From Gemmatimonadaceae bacterium (GTDB lineage: Bacteria > Gemmatimonadota > Gemmatimonadetes > Gemmatimonadales > Gemmatimonadaceae), in assembly GCA_036496605.1 (NCBI GenBank), contig DASXKV010000032.1:248001-312000 (forward strand): 64,000 nt of DNA. Direction: 5' to 3'. Shown piece after piece: positions 1-9,255 of this stretch. Every line of letters starts with the position of its first letter. The stretch's first letter is position 1. The position numbers and the translations under genes were made by a program. The notes under the pieces are model-generated. The model had not been told where the DNA came from. It searched no databases and was given only the letters and a program-made list of their open reading frames with translations.

Positions 1-1203
1 GGCGGGCTCCTCCTCGGCGTCGTGATCGGATATCCCCTCGGCATGTGGGTGCCGATGACGGCGATGCCTCAGCGGATCGCGCTTTCGCTGACGTTCAGCG
101 CACTCGCGGCGGCGCTGGTGGGCATCGCCGAGTACAACACTCGCATAACGAACAGTGAAGGGATACCGCGACCGATCATGGCCGCGCTAGGAATCGAGGT
201 GCTGTTAGGCATGGTCACCGTCGGCGGAACGCTCATCGCCGCTGGCAAGTTGCAGGAGCTGATCACCTCGCGGCCGCTGACGTATCGCGGCCAGAATCTC
301 GTGAATGCGCTGGTTTTTCTCGCGATGCTGACGCTATTCGGCATGCTCGTCGTACATCCCGAGCGGCAGGCGCTATTCTACGCGCTGATCGCGCTCGCGT
401 TCGTGTTCGGGATCCTCCTCGTGATGCCGATCGGCGGCGCTGATATGCCAGTGGTTGTCGCCTTGCTGAACTCGTATTCGGGGTTGGCGTCGTGCGCGAC
501 GGGTTTCGCGATCGGCAACGTGATCCTGATCATCAGCGGCTCGCTCGACGGATCGTCGGGATTCATCCTGTCTGTCCTGATGAGCAAGGCGATGAATCGC
601 TCGTTCACGAACGTGCTGTTCGGCGCTTTTGGCTCGCAGGTGACGGCGGGAGGCAAGACTACGGAAGGGTTGAGCGCTCGCTCAACGAGCGTCGACGACG
701 CAGCCGTGCAGCTGGCGTACGCGCAGCTCGTGATCGTGATCCCAGGCTATGGCATGGCGGTGGCCCAGGCGCAGCATCAGGTGCGCGAGTTGGCGGAGCT
801 GATCGAGGCGCGTGGCGGCGAGGTGAAGTTCGCGGTCCATCCCGTGGCTGGCCGCATGCCCGGGCATATGAACGTTCTGTTGGCAGAGGCGAACGTGCCG
901 TACGACAAGCTGTATGACATGGATGAGATAAACGGGGAGTTTGATCGTGCCGATGTTGCGCTCGTGATCGGCGCAAACGACGTCGTGAATCCGGCAGCGC
1001 GCACGGACAAGGCCTCTCCGATTTACGGCATGCCCATTCTCAACGCCGATCACGCAAAGAGCATCATCGTTCTGAAGCGCAGCATGGCCGCCGGTTTTGC
1101 TGGAATCGAGAACGAGCTGTTTTACAACCCGAAGACCTTGATGCTGTTCGGCGATGCCAAGAAGTCGCTCACAGGACTGGTGAGCGAGGTGAAGAACGTG
1201 TGA
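1..1203 (+). CDS. pntB: NAD(P) transhydrogenase beta subunit, 5'-truncated by window edge
   Basis: This is the membrane and NADP(H)-binding subunit of proton-translocating transhydrogenase, which couples hydride transfer between NADH and NADP+ to the proton gradient. The frame is open from base 1 (GGLLLGVVIGYPLG...), so the true start lies upstream. About 400 residues are visible against roughly 460-480 for the family. The first half is a run of hydrophobic helices. The C-terminal dIII domain carries the NADP-binding motif GYGMAVAQAQ and the sequence GANDVVNPAA, both diagnostic of PntB. An internal GTG at base 22 is not a credible start. pntA is expected just upstream, outside the window. A family A repeat follows the stop codon. 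Confidence 0.95.
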   Translation, partial: GGLLLGVVIGYPLGMWVPMTAMPQRIALSLTFSALAAALVGIAEYNTRITNSEGIPRPIMAALGIEVLLGMVTVGGTLIAAGKLQELITSRPLTYRGQNLVNALVFLAMLTLFGMLVVHPERQALFYALIALAFVFGILLVMPIGGADMPVVVALLNSYSGLASCATGFAIGNVILIISGSLDGSSGFILSVLMSKAMNRSFTNVLFGAFGSQVTAGGKTTEGLSARSTSVDDAAVQLAYAQLVIVIPGYGMAVAQAQHQVRELAELIEARGGEVKFAVHPVAGRMPGHMNVLLAEANVPYDKLYDMDEINGEFDRADVALVIGANDVVNPAARTDKASPIYGMPILNADHAKSIIVLKRSMAAGFAGIENELFYNPKTLMLFGDAKKSLTGLVSEVKNV

Positions 1204-1206
1204 TTC

Positions 1207-1262
1207 ATAATTGGAGATTGGTGGTTCGGATTTCACCAGCTACCAGGCACCAATCACCACTT
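1207..1262. repeat. Family A G/T-rich inverted repeat after pntB
   Basis: A left arm reading GGAGATTGGTGGTTCGG is followed about 10 bases later by a right arm reading CTACCAGGCACCAATCACCAC. The right arm is an imperfect reverse complement built from the same short words (GATTGGTG / CACCAATC). The same vocabulary recurs near 19450, 29880-29985, 31310-31458 and 62736-62835. Its place directly after a stop codon suggests an RNA hairpin at the transcript end, but there is no U-tract. Confidence 0.6.
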
Positions 1263-1333
1263 TGACCGCAAGCCTCGGATAGCCTGTCCGCGCAAGAACC
1301 CTAGCTTGCGCTCCAGTCCTTTCCGGAGCATCC

Positions 1334-2431
1334 ATGATGTTGACCATGCCTACGACGTTTCGCGCCGAGCCGGCGACTCCTGTCCTCGATGGTGATGAGG
1401 CGTGGCGCGCAATACAACGGCGCGATCCGCGGTTTGACGGCCGGTTCGTGTACGCGGTGCGATCCACGCGCATTTACTGCCGTCCGTCGTGTCCGTCGCG
1501 CAAACCGGCGCGAGCGCGCGTCACATTTTACAGCGCGCCATCCGCGGCCGAAGAGGCGGGCTATCGCGCGTGCCGGCGGTGTCATCCTCGTGAGGCACGG
1601 CTCGGCCCGGCGGCAATCGCAGTGGAACGAGCGCGGCTGTACATCGAAGAGCATCCGGATCAGCTCATCACTCTGGCGTCCCTGGCAGAGAACGTGGGTC
1701 TCAGCCCGTTTCATCTCCAGCGTATGTTCAAGCGGTTGCTCGGGGTTTCGCCACGCGAGTACCAGGACGGCCTGCGAGTGTCGCGTTTCAAGTCGCGGCT
1801 TCGCGCGGGCGACACGGTAAGTCGCGCGACCTACGAAGCGGGGTTCGGCTCGAGCAGCCGAGTCTACGAGCGGAGTGACAGAACGCTCGGTATGACCCCG
1901 GCTGCCTATCGACGCGGCGGCGCGGGCATGCACATCACGTACACGATCGTCGACTCACCGTTCGGCGGGCTACTCGTTGCCGCGACGGAACGCGGAGTCT
2001 GCGCAGTGGCGCTCGGTGATGGCGACGAAGCGCTCGTCCGGAAGCTGCGAGCCGATTTCCCACGCGCCGAGATCGAGCGCGGGGACGATGTTCATCGCGA
2101 TTGGGTCGCGGAGATCGTAGCCAACATCGGCGGCGGGAATCTCGGGTTGAATGTGCCGCTCGACGTGCAAGGGACCGCATTTCAACAGCAAGTGTGGGCG
2201 CTGCTGCGAAAGATTCCACCTGGCCGAACGCGGTCGTACAGCGAGATCGCCGCGGACCTGGGGAATCCCCGAGCGACACGCGCCGTCGCCCAGGCCTGCG
2301 CGAGCAATCGAATCGCGGTCGTTATTCCATGCCATCGCGTGGTTCGCAACGACGGTGAACTCGGTGGATACAAGTGGGGTGTCGAACGCAAGAAGACGTT
2401 GCTCGAACGTGAGCGCCGTCAGGCGCGTTGA
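1334..2431 (+). CDS. ada: Bifunctional Ada: methylphosphotriester sensor, AraC-type regulator and O6-alkylguanine-DNA alkyltransferase
   Basis: This 365-residue protein has the full three-part Ada layout. Residues about 20-90 form the Ada zinc module with the four cysteines in YCRPSC and CRRC; the first accepts methyl groups from backbone phosphotriesters. Residues about 95-195 are an AraC-type helix-turn-helix (SLAENVGLSPFHLQRMFKR). The C-terminal half is the O6-methylguanine transferase, with active site IPCHRVV near residue 332. In the known family, self-methylation of the N-domain turns the protein into an activator of its own gene and other repair genes. The gene stands alone, with no alkA or alkB beside it. 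The start is the first of several close ATG codons and is uncertain by a few residues. Confidence 0.95.
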   Translation: MMLTMPTTFRAEPATPVLDGDEAWRAIQRRDPRFDGRFVYAVRSTRIYCRPSCPSRKPARARVTFYSAPSAAEEAGYRACRRCHPREARLGPAAIAVERARLYIEEHPDQLITLASLAENVGLSPFHLQRMFKRLLGVSPREYQDGLRVSRFKSRLRAGDTVSRATYEAGFGSSSRVYERSDRTLGMTPAAYRRGGAGMHITYTIVDSPFGGLLVAATERGVCAVALGDGDEALVRKLRADFPRAEIERGDDVHRDWVAEIVANIGGGNLGLNVPLDVQGTAFQQQVWALLRKIPPGRTRSYSEIAADLGNPRATRAVAQACASNRIAVVIPCHRVVRNDGELGGYKWGVERKKTLLERERRQAR

Positions 2432-2568
2432 CGGTGCGCAACGGCGGCATGAGTGACGATCCAAGCCATCGGACGATCCAAACCATCGATAGATGTCTGT
2501 TGTCTGAATGAACGCCAGCGGTTCGCTCGCTGGCTCGCTGCACTTCTCCGGTTTCGAGGCATTCGACG

Positions 2569-3450
2569 ATGAAGTACCTACGGCTCGTCGCGCCACTTAC
2601 TTTCGCCGCAATGGCAACGCTCGGCGCGCAGAACAACCGCGGACGCGATGACAGTGTCTTCGTCTGGGCGGCTCGCATCGGTGATGGTGGAACGCTGACG
2701 GTGAAGAACATCGTCGGTGGAATCACAGTCACCGAGTCGAGCGGTGATCGTGTCGAGGTCCACGCCGAAAAGCGAATGCGCGGGCGCGGTGATCCGAGCG
2801 ATATCTCGTTCGATGTGCGGGAGTCATCGTCTGGCGCGACGATCTGCACGGTGTATCGAGGTGAGAGCGCGTGCGATGACGGTAATTTCAGCAACACTCG
2901 ATTTTCGGTGCGTTACACGATCGCCATGCCGGGCGGCTTGCGTCTGCGCGCGACAACGGGAAATGGTGAGGTCTCTGTCGAGCGAGCAGGTAGTGACGTG
3001 GAGTTGAGCACCGGAAATGGCGGAATTCGCATTGGCAAGACTGATGGCCGCGTGACCGCGTCTACGGGCAACGGTGACCTCCAGGTCGAGAGCGCGCGCG
3101 GACCTGTGCGTGCGTCCACCGGCAACGGCCGCATTTTCGTCTCGACGTCCGCTGGTCCGGTGTCGGCGACAACCGGAAACGGGGACATCGATGTTCGGAT
3201 GGGAACGCTCACCAGTGCCGGGGACATGAACTTCACGAGTGGCACCGGTGCGGTGCGCGTCACGCTCCCGCCGGATTTCAACGGCGATGTCGATGCGAGC
3301 ACGGGCAACGGCGACCTACGCACTGATTTCGCCATCAAATTGATCGGCCGTCTCGATCCGCAACACATGCGAGGCACGATCGGCTCTGGTGGTCGGATGA
3401 TTCACCTTCAGACCGGGAATGGCAGGCTCGAGATCAGGAAGGGAAGCTGA
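2569..3450 (+). CDS. Secreted DUF4097-type beta-solenoid protein
   Basis: This 293-residue protein starts with a signal peptide (MKYLRLVAPLTFAAMATLGAQ). Its body is a regular series of beta strands in which the unit (S/T)TGNG(x)(I/L/V) returns about every 18-20 residues from residue 125 to the end. Seven clear copies are visible: TTGNGEV, STGNGGI, STGNGDL, STGNGRI, TTGNGDI, STGNGDL and QTGNGRL. This is the pattern of the DUF4097/DUF4098 family, sometimes called putative adhesin. The biochemical role is not known, and periplasmic or surface location is inferred from the leader. The frame has no cysteine-anchored lipobox. It lies between ada and an unrelated gene on the same strand. Confidence 0.85.
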   Translation: MKYLRLVAPLTFAAMATLGAQNNRGRDDSVFVWAARIGDGGTLTVKNIVGGITVTESSGDRVEVHAEKRMRGRGDPSDISFDVRESSSGATICTVYRGESACDDGNFSNTRFSVRYTIAMPGGLRLRATTGNGEVSVERAGSDVELSTGNGGIRIGKTDGRVTASTGNGDLQVESARGPVRASTGNGRIFVSTSAGPVSATTGNGDIDVRMGTLTSAGDMNFTSGTGAVRVTLPPDFNGDVDASTGNGDLRTDFAIKLIGRLDPQHMRGTIGSGGRMIHLQTGNGRLEIRKGS

Positions 3451-3491
3451 ATCTCAGATGCCCGACCGGGTACGCGCCCTATCTTTGGTAG

Positions 3492-4517
3492 GTGTATTCC
3501 ACCTGCCTGTTCTGTAACGCGAACCTCGGGACGAACGAGGTAATCGAATCCTTTCCCATCGGGCGGCGGTTGGCGTTCGATGCGGCGAACGGGCGGCTTT
3601 GGGTGGTGTGTCGGAAGTGCGAGCGGTGGAACCTGTCGCCGCTCGAGGAGAGGTGGGAGGCGATCGAAGCGTGCGAGCGATGCTTTCGTGACACGCGGCT
3701 GAGGGTGTCGACGGACAATATCGGGCTCGCACGAGTGCGCGAAGGGCTCGAGCTGGTGCGCGTAGGACCGGCGCTGCGGCCGGAGTTCGCGGCATGGCGA
3801 TATGGCGACCAATTCGGCCGGCGACGCCGACGAAGGATGGTTCGCGTCGGTCTCGGCGTGGGGATTGTCGGTGGTGCGATCGCGGGCGGGGTCGCGTTAG
3901 GCGTGAGCGCCGGCGTGGGGTTCGGCAGCGGCGGTTGGTGGATCTGGCGTGGGATCTACGCCGGCTATCGACGGATCGCGTATGGCAGCGAAGACGCCAT
4001 CGTCGCGCGTATCCCGTACGAAGACAAGGCGCATGGCGAGCGAGTTGCTGCCGTGCGTCGTCGGGACCTTGTCGACGTTAGGCTAGGCAGCGCGGGAAAT
4101 GGGGGGCTTCTCCTCTCACTGCCACTTCGCGGAGAGACGCTGCACCTGACGGGTGAGGAAGCGGAACGAGGCGCGGGCTACATCCTCCCGGCGATCAATT
4201 GGGCGGGCGCGGAAAAGCGCGAGGTCGAGCACGCCGTGCGACTCATCGAGGATTCGCAGAAGCCATCCTCCGAATTCGTGCACGAAGTGGCGCGCCAATC
4301 GGGGATGGGACGACGGCTTCAAGAGCTACCGAGTGCGTCGAGGCTTGCGCTGGAAATGGCGTCGCACGAGGAGAGCGAGCGTCGCGCGATGGAAGGCGAG
4401 CTCGCACTGCTCGAGACGGCATGGCGGCAAGCTGAGGAAATCGCGAAGATTGCCGACAACTTGCTCGTTCCTCCCTCGGTGGATGAGTTCCTGGAGCGAA
4501 ACCGGGGAAAAGACTGA
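3492..4517 (+). CDS. Zinc-ribbon and membrane-segment protein of unknown function
   Basis: This 341-residue protein probably starts at the GTG at 3492. The N-terminus has two CxxC pairs (CLFC near residue 5 and CRKC near 35) and a third pair (CERC near 58), typical of a zinc ribbon. A basic stretch RRRRRRM near residue 113 precedes a glycine-rich hydrophobic segment (about residues 118-155) that could span the membrane. The rest is soluble, ending in a charged helical region. I do not recognise the family. Its stop overlaps the start of the next gene (TGATG at 4515-4519), so the two are probably translated together. Confidence 0.75.
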   Translation: MYSTCLFCNANLGTNEVIESFPIGRRLAFDAANGRLWVVCRKCERWNLSPLEERWEAIEACERCFRDTRLRVSTDNIGLARVREGLELVRVGPALRPEFAAWRYGDQFGRRRRRRMVRVGLGVGIVGGAIAGGVALGVSAGVGFGSGGWWIWRGIYAGYRRIAYGSEDAIVARIPYEDKAHGERVAAVRRRDLVDVRLGSAGNGGLLLSLPLRGETLHLTGEEAERGAGYILPAINWAGAEKREVEHAVRLIEDSQKPSSEFVHEVARQSGMGRRLQELPSASRLALEMASHEESERRAMEGELALLETAWRQAEEIAKIADNLLVPPSVDEFLERNRGKD

Positions 4518-5557
4518 TGGCATCCGGCGCGGCGCGGCCGTCGACCAATCGCTCGACCGAACACGATCCGGGCATCGCGACGGCGCGCGATCGCGCCGAC
4601 GAAATCACGCGATCGGCGCCCGCGCTTGTCCACGCCGGCGAAACTGTCGTTCGCTTCGGGACGGCCAGCTGGACGGACCCGACATTGATCGCGCCTGGAG
4701 TCTTCTATCCGGATCGCGTGACGTCGGCAGAGGCGCGGCTCAGATACTACTCCAGTGTTTTCTCCGTCGTCGAGGTCGACTCGTCGTATTACGCGCTGCC
4801 GACGCGGCGCGTCGCGGAGCTCTGGGTCCACCGGACGCCGGAAGACTTCTCATTCGACGTGAAGGCGTTCGGCTGGATGACAGGTCACGCGACGGAGACC
4901 GCGCGCTTGCCACGCGTGCTCCAGGACGCGCTACCTAACGAGATCGTGGATAAGAAGCGTCTCTACGCCAAGGACGTGCCTCACGAGATTCGAGATGAGG
5001 CCTGGCGTATCTTTGCCGACGCGATCTCTCCACTCCACGAAGCGGGAAAGCTCGGCGCGGTGTTCCTTCAGTATCCGTCGTGGGTGCGACCGGCACAGCA
5101 CAGCGCGGAGATGCTCGCGCGTGCGCGACGACGCTTGGGTGAGCTGCCGATTGCGGTCGAGTTCCGCCACAGCGACTGGTTGGCGCGCGCGCATCGTGCG
5201 CGCACGCTGGCGCTGCTTCGCGAGCAAGAGATGAGCTACATAATCGTCGACGAGCCGCAAGGATTTGCGTCGAGCGTACCGCCGGACCTCGCCGTCACAT
5301 CGTCTCGATTGGCCGTCGTTCGACTGCACGGACGTCGAGGTGAGACGTGGGAGAAGCGCGGCACGACGGTACTCGAACGGTTTCGCTACTTGTACAACGA
5401 AGAGGAGCTCGGTGGTTGGGTGCCGAAGATCGTGGAGATCGCCGGTGAGGCCGAGCAGGTGCACGTCGTCTTCAATAATTGCTATGGCAACTATGGGACG
5501 ACCAACGCGATGGAGATGGCGGGAATGGTTGCCCAGAGAGTGGTGGGTCGAGGGTAG
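4517..5557 (+). CDS. DUF72 (YecE-like) TIM-barrel protein
   Basis: This 346-residue protein begins at an ATG sharing one base with the stop of the upstream gene. Residues from about 45 match DUF72/YecE: FGTASWTDP, VEVDSSYYALP, the EFRHSDWL strand, VRLHGRR and the closing HVVFNNCYGNYGTTNA. The family folds as a TIM barrel related to xylose-isomerase-like enzymes; its substrate is unknown. The first ~44 residues are low-complexity and may reflect a start chosen too far upstream, although the coupled ATG is attractive. The last residues (VVGRG) and the TAG stop come from a family B repeat that continues into the intergenic space. Confidence 0.9.
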   Translation: MASGAARPSTNRSTEHDPGIATARDRADEITRSAPALVHAGETVVRFGTASWTDPTLIAPGVFYPDRVTSAEARLRYYSSVFSVVEVDSSYYALPTRRVAELWVHRTPEDFSFDVKAFGWMTGHATETARLPRVLQDALPNEIVDKKRLYAKDVPHEIRDEAWRIFADAISPLHEAGKLGAVFLQYPSWVRPAQHSAEMLARARRRLGELPIAVEFRHSDWLARAHRARTLALLREQEMSYIIVDEPQGFASSVPPDLAVTSSRLAVVRLHGRRGETWEKRGTTVLERFRYLYNEEELGGWVPKIVEIAGEAEQVHVVFNNCYGNYGTTNAMEMAGMVAQRVVGRG

Positions 5558-5627
5558 TGTGTCGAGGGAAGTGGGTGACTCGGAAGCGCTTTACCCCCTA
5601 CCCGCTGCCCTCGACCCACAGCCGTTA
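5540..5627. repeat. Family B G-rich repeat with inverted arm after the DUF72 gene
   Basis: GTGGGTCGAGGGTAG and a second copy GTGTCGAGGGAAGTGGG run through the stop codon of the DUF72 gene. They are answered at about 5598-5622 by the reverse-complement arm CCCTACCCGCTGCCCTCGACCCAC. The arms could fold into a long hairpin between the plus-strand DUF72 gene and the minus-strand small gene that ends at 5625, so it may end transcription both ways. Confidence 0.6.
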
Positions 5628-5858
5628 CGCCGCCATCCGCCCACCGCTCGGAAACCAGATCGGTCTGCTGCCCTTGACCAGACCCACGCACTCGAAGCGC
5701 GCGGGTGGGAAACCATACACGCCAATCTCGAGCAAATCACCCTTGCTCACGACAATCTGGCGACCCAACTCGTCCACGGCATCGGAGAACGAATCGCTCT
5801 CAATTTCGCCGTCGCGACGAGATTCGATGTTGCTTACCGAAAAACAGAACTTGGACAT
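5625..5858 (-). CDS. Small DUF6894-like protein
   Basis: A 77-residue reading frame starts with MSKFCFSVSNIES. It is preceded by a clean Shine-Dalgarno GGAGG seven bases before the ATG, which makes it much more credible than the overlapping longer frames. The layout (short aromatic strand after the start, an acidic DGEIESDSFSDAVDE stretch, then mixed strands) resembles the ~75-80-residue DUF6894 family, but the similarity is weak and from memory. It is divergent from the downstream hydrolase gene and converges on the DUF72 gene across a hairpin-forming repeat. Function unknown. Confidence 0.6.
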   Translation of the reverse strand: MSKFCFSVSNIESRRDGEIESDSFSDAVDELGRQIVVSKGDLLEIGVYGFPPARFECVGLVKGSRPIWFPSGGRMAA

Positions 5859-6039
5859 GTCGATACCTCCACGGGCGACTAGCCCGTCGATGGTCATCAC
5901 CGATGCGTGGACGGGCTGGAGAAACCAGCCCATCATTGACCGCTCTTACACCACCACACTCGTAACGTTGCTGGCCAGTCAAGTGTTACAGATGTCGACG
6001 ATGGTTGCCAACGAGCCCGCGGTTGCGCTAGTTAGCCCC

Positions 6040-7080
6040 ATGCGCACACTCCCACTTCCACTCCTCCTTGCAGGTACCCTCCTCGGGACGACGTGGTCCG
6101 CCCGCCCGAGCACGAGGTTCCCAATTGCACCTCGAGCAACACGAATGGCGGGCTTCGCATCACGAGTCGCGCCGCCGTCTCTCGAGGAAACGATTCGCGC
6201 GCGACTCGACTCGCTCCAGGCGCAGAGCAGTTTCTACGCGAAGCAGATCGGGGTCGCCGGGCGAGAGATCGCCATCCGCGCCGACGTGCCGATGAACACG
6301 GCGAGCGTGATCAAGATTCCGGTGATGATTCTAGCGTTTCGCGACGCGGACGCTGGTCGGCTCAATCTCGATCAGCGGTACACAATACGGCCGGAAGACC
6401 TGCGACGCGGCAGCGGGCTGTTGCAGACATTCACGCCCGGTCTTCGGCCCACGATACGCGACATCCTCACCCAGATGATTATCACGAGCGACAATACGGC
6501 GACCGACATCATGATCGCGAAAGTCGGCCGTGATCGCGTGAACCGGATGCTCGACTCGCTCGGTTATCGTCAGACTCGACTCAACGCAACGACGGGGACG
6601 TTGTTCCGCCAGGTGTGGGTGCAATCGGATCCCAAGTTCGCATCGATGACCGACCGTGAGGTGTTCACGCGCGGATTCCCGAATGACAGTGGTGCCGAGC
6701 GGAGAAATGTTGCGTTCGTCGCCGATTCGTCGAAGTGGCTCGGCCGTACGACGGCGCGTGAGATTGCGAGATTGCTCGAGCAGTTGCAGCAGGGTCAGCT
6801 GGCGAGCCAGCCGTCGACGCAACAGATGCTTCGCATTCTTCGTGAGCAGTTCTACGAGTCACGTCTGCCGCAGCGGATCCGCTTCCGCGCGGGGATCGCG
6901 CACAAGACTGGCGACTGGCCGCCCTTACTTGGCAACGACGTCGGGATCATCTATGCGCGATCCGGTCCGATCGTGGCCGCCGTATTCACGAACATGAATC
7001 GCGGCGACTTTACGGATCTCGAGGCGACAGAGGGCCGCATTGCGGAGGATGTTTTGAACGCATGGGGCAGTTCGAAGTGA
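6040..7080 (+). CDS. Secreted class A beta-lactamase-fold serine hydrolase
   Basis: The 346-residue protein starts with a signal peptide (MRTLPLPLLLAGTLLGTTWS). I chose the ATG at 6040 because the frame upstream of it is low-quality and overlaps the minus-strand small gene. The serine-hydrolase triad motifs are present: SVIK (SxxK) near residue 89, SDN near 150, and KTG near 288. I do not find a convincing ExxLN omega-loop motif carrying the general-base Glu166 of true class A beta-lactamases. Between SDN and KTG the region instead reads through RRNVAFVADSSKW. It may therefore be a penicillin-binding or esterase-like relative rather than a resistance enzyme. Likely periplasmic. Confidence 0.85.
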   Translation: MRTLPLPLLLAGTLLGTTWSARPSTRFPIAPRATRMAGFASRVAPPSLEETIRARLDSLQAQSSFYAKQIGVAGREIAIRADVPMNTASVIKIPVMILAFRDADAGRLNLDQRYTIRPEDLRRGSGLLQTFTPGLRPTIRDILTQMIITSDNTATDIMIAKVGRDRVNRMLDSLGYRQTRLNATTGTLFRQVWVQSDPKFASMTDREVFTRGFPNDSGAERRNVAFVADSSKWLGRTTAREIARLLEQLQQGQLASQPSTQQMLRILREQFYESRLPQRIRFRAGIAHKTGDWPPLLGNDVGIIYARSGPIVAAVFTNMNRGDFTDLEATEGRIAEDVLNAWGSSK

Positions 7081-7140
7081 CGCGCACCGTCGCGTGCCGT
7101 GATGTATCGTTGGAAGCGGGATCCTCACCAGAAGCCTCTC

Positions 7141-9255
7141 ATGAAAGCATCGATTGCGTTGGTCTTTGCCGCCGTGGCCGGAACGGCCAGTCAGTCGTTA
7201 GGTGCTCAACAGCAGCGGCCGATCACGTTTGACGATTTCGCCGCGGTGCGCGCAGTCTCTGATCCGCAGGTCTCACCCGATGGACGCTCGGTGCTGTATG
7301 CGGTGAGGACGACTGATGTCGCTGCGAACCGGCGCACGGGAAAGACCTTTGTCGTCGCAGTATCGGGCGCGGCACCACGTGTCTTCCCAGGTGACGACGT
7401 CAACGCGAGCGAGGCGCGCTGGTCGCCGGACGGTCGGCGCATCGCGTACATCGCGACGGGACAGTTGTGGGTAGCAGATAGTGCCGGCAGCAATCGCATC
7501 CAGCTCACCAATCTGAGTGGTGGCGCAACGGGACCTGTCTGGTCGCCTACCGGATCGCTCATCGCGTTCACGACGTCGGCCTATCCCGATTGCACGACGG
7601 ACGCATGCAACTCGTCTCGGGACAGCGCCGCGGCGGCGAATCCGGTGAAAGCGCACATCGCCGACCAGTTGATGTTCAGGCACTGGACCGCATGGGACAA
7701 CGGAACGCGCTCGCACTTGTTCGTTGTCTCACCCGACGGCTCAGGGCTACGCGATCTCACGGCCGGTGCGCGATATGACGTACCGCCTGGACCTTTCGGC
7801 GGCAGCGAGGGTTACGCGTTTTCGCCTGATGGCACCGAGATGGCCTACACGGCCAAGGACGCTGGTCGCGCCGACGCGTGGTCGACGGATGTCAACGTCT
7901 ACGTCGTACCGACGGCTGGTGGCCCGGCGACGGTGATCACGGCCGCGAACAGGGGAGCCGATCAGAACCCAATCTACACGCCTAACGGGCGATTCATCGC
8001 ATACTCGTCGCAGAAGACCGCGGGCTTCGAGTCGGACCGGTGGCGGCTGATGTTGTACGAGCGAGCGACGAAGACGAGCCGTGAGCTGCTCCCATCGTGG
8101 GATCGAAATGCCGACTCGTACTTCTTCGCGCCGGATATGAGCGCGCTCTATGTGAACACGACCGATGTCGGCAGAGAGAAGCTATATCGCTTCGTGCTCG
8201 AGCAGGGGACGGCTGGGGCGAGTCTGGTGAAACCGCGTGGGCCCGCCCTTCTCGTCGGCGAGCACAACAACGCTGGCTTCACCCTGTCAGCCGATGGGCG
8301 GACGCTCGCCTGGGCGCGTGACGCCGCCGATCAGCCAGCCGAAGTTTTCGTCGCCAACGTCGAGCCTAACGGGAAGGCCGCCGCGCGCCAGCTCACCCAC
8401 GAGAACGACGCCCTCGTGAAGCGGTTGGCCGTCAATCCAGTCGAGGATTTCTGGTTCAAGGGCGCGACCGGCGACAGCGTCCAGGGATTCATCGTCAAGC
8501 CGCCGCAGTGGCAAGCGGGGCGAAAGTATCCAACGGTGCTGTTGATTCACGGCGGACCACAGGGAGCTTGGCTCGATCAATGGCACTCGCGCTGGAATTA
8601 CCAGATGTTCGCCGCGCCGGGCCTTGCGCTCGTGATCGTGAATCCGCGTGGGTCTACGGGCTACGGCCAGGCATTCGTCAACGGTGTCTCGAAGGACTGG
8701 GGTGGCAAGGTTTATACGGATCTGATGAACGGTCTGGACGCGGCGCTGGCACGCAACAGCTGGATGGATCGCTCGCGGTTAGGCGCGGCCGGCGGCTCCT
8801 TCGGCGGCTACATGGTTGACTGGATCGCGGGACACTCGACGCGATTCAAAGCGCTGGTGTCGCACGCTGGCCCGTTCAACCTCGAGAACATGAACACGGC
8901 CACCGAGGAACTGTGGTTCCCGGAGTGGGAGTACGGCGGCGATTTCTGGAATCCGAAAGCGATGCGCGAGCAGTATCGGGTGTACTCGCCACATCTCTAT
9001 GCAAAGAACTTCAAGACGCCGACGCTGGTGAGCGGTGGTGAGCTCGACTTTAGAGTTCCCTATACCGAGGACCTGTCGATGTTCACGGCGTTGCAGCGTC
9101 AGGGTGTGCCGAGCCGGCTGGTCATCTTCCCCGACGAGGGGCACTGGGTGCTGAAGCCGCAGAATCAGCGGCTGTGGTGGGGCGAGGTGCAGAGCTGGTT
9201 GACGAAATATCTGGGAACGTCACAGGTCTCGAGCGTCAACACGCCACAGCTGTGA
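7141..9255 (+). CDS. Secreted S9 family (prolyl oligopeptidase-type) peptidase
   Basis: This 704-residue protein has an N-terminal signal peptide (MKASIALVFAAVAGTASQSL). I take the ATG at 7141 rather than the in-frame ATG at 7099 because the signal peptide begins there. Residues about 30-430 are a WD/PD40-like beta-propeller (repeated PDG and SPDG turns). The rest is an alpha/beta hydrolase with nucleophile serine in GGSFGGYM (near residue 552), aspartate in GELDFRVP and histidine in DEGHWV. This matches the dipeptidyl/acylaminoacyl peptidase branch, which cleaves short peptides; it probably works in the periplasm on imported peptides. It ends in a perfect hairpin shared with the convergent ALDH gene. 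Confidence 0.93.
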   Translation: MKASIALVFAAVAGTASQSLGAQQQRPITFDDFAAVRAVSDPQVSPDGRSVLYAVRTTDVAANRRTGKTFVVAVSGAAPRVFPGDDVNASEARWSPDGRRIAYIATGQLWVADSAGSNRIQLTNLSGGATGPVWSPTGSLIAFTTSAYPDCTTDACNSSRDSAAAANPVKAHIADQLMFRHWTAWDNGTRSHLFVVSPDGSGLRDLTAGARYDVPPGPFGGSEGYAFSPDGTEMAYTAKDAGRADAWSTDVNVYVVPTAGGPATVITAANRGADQNPIYTPNGRFIAYSSQKTAGFESDRWRLMLYERATKTSRELLPSWDRNADSYFFAPDMSALYVNTTDVGREKLYRFVLEQGTAGASLVKPRGPALLVGEHNNAGFTLSADGRTLAWARDAADQPAEVFVANVEPNGKAAARQLTHENDALVKRLAVNPVEDFWFKGATGDSVQGFIVKPPQWQAGRKYPTVLLIHGGPQGAWLDQWHSRWNYQMFAAPGLALVIVNPRGSTGYGQAFVNGVSKDWGGKVYTDLMNGLDAALARNSWMDRSRLGAAGGSFGGYMVDWIAGHSTRFKALVSHAGPFNLENMNTATEELWFPEWEYGGDFWNPKAMREQYRVYSPHLYAKNFKTPTLVSGGELDFRVPYTEDLSMFTALQRQGVPSRLVIFPDEGHWVLKPQNQRLWWGEVQSWLTKYLGTSQVSSVNTPQL

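Noticed and set aside
5479-6039. 187-codon N-terminal extension of the beta-lactamase-fold protein
   Set aside because: It overlaps a minus-strand gene with a good ribosome site and a repeat, and a signal peptide begins at 6040.
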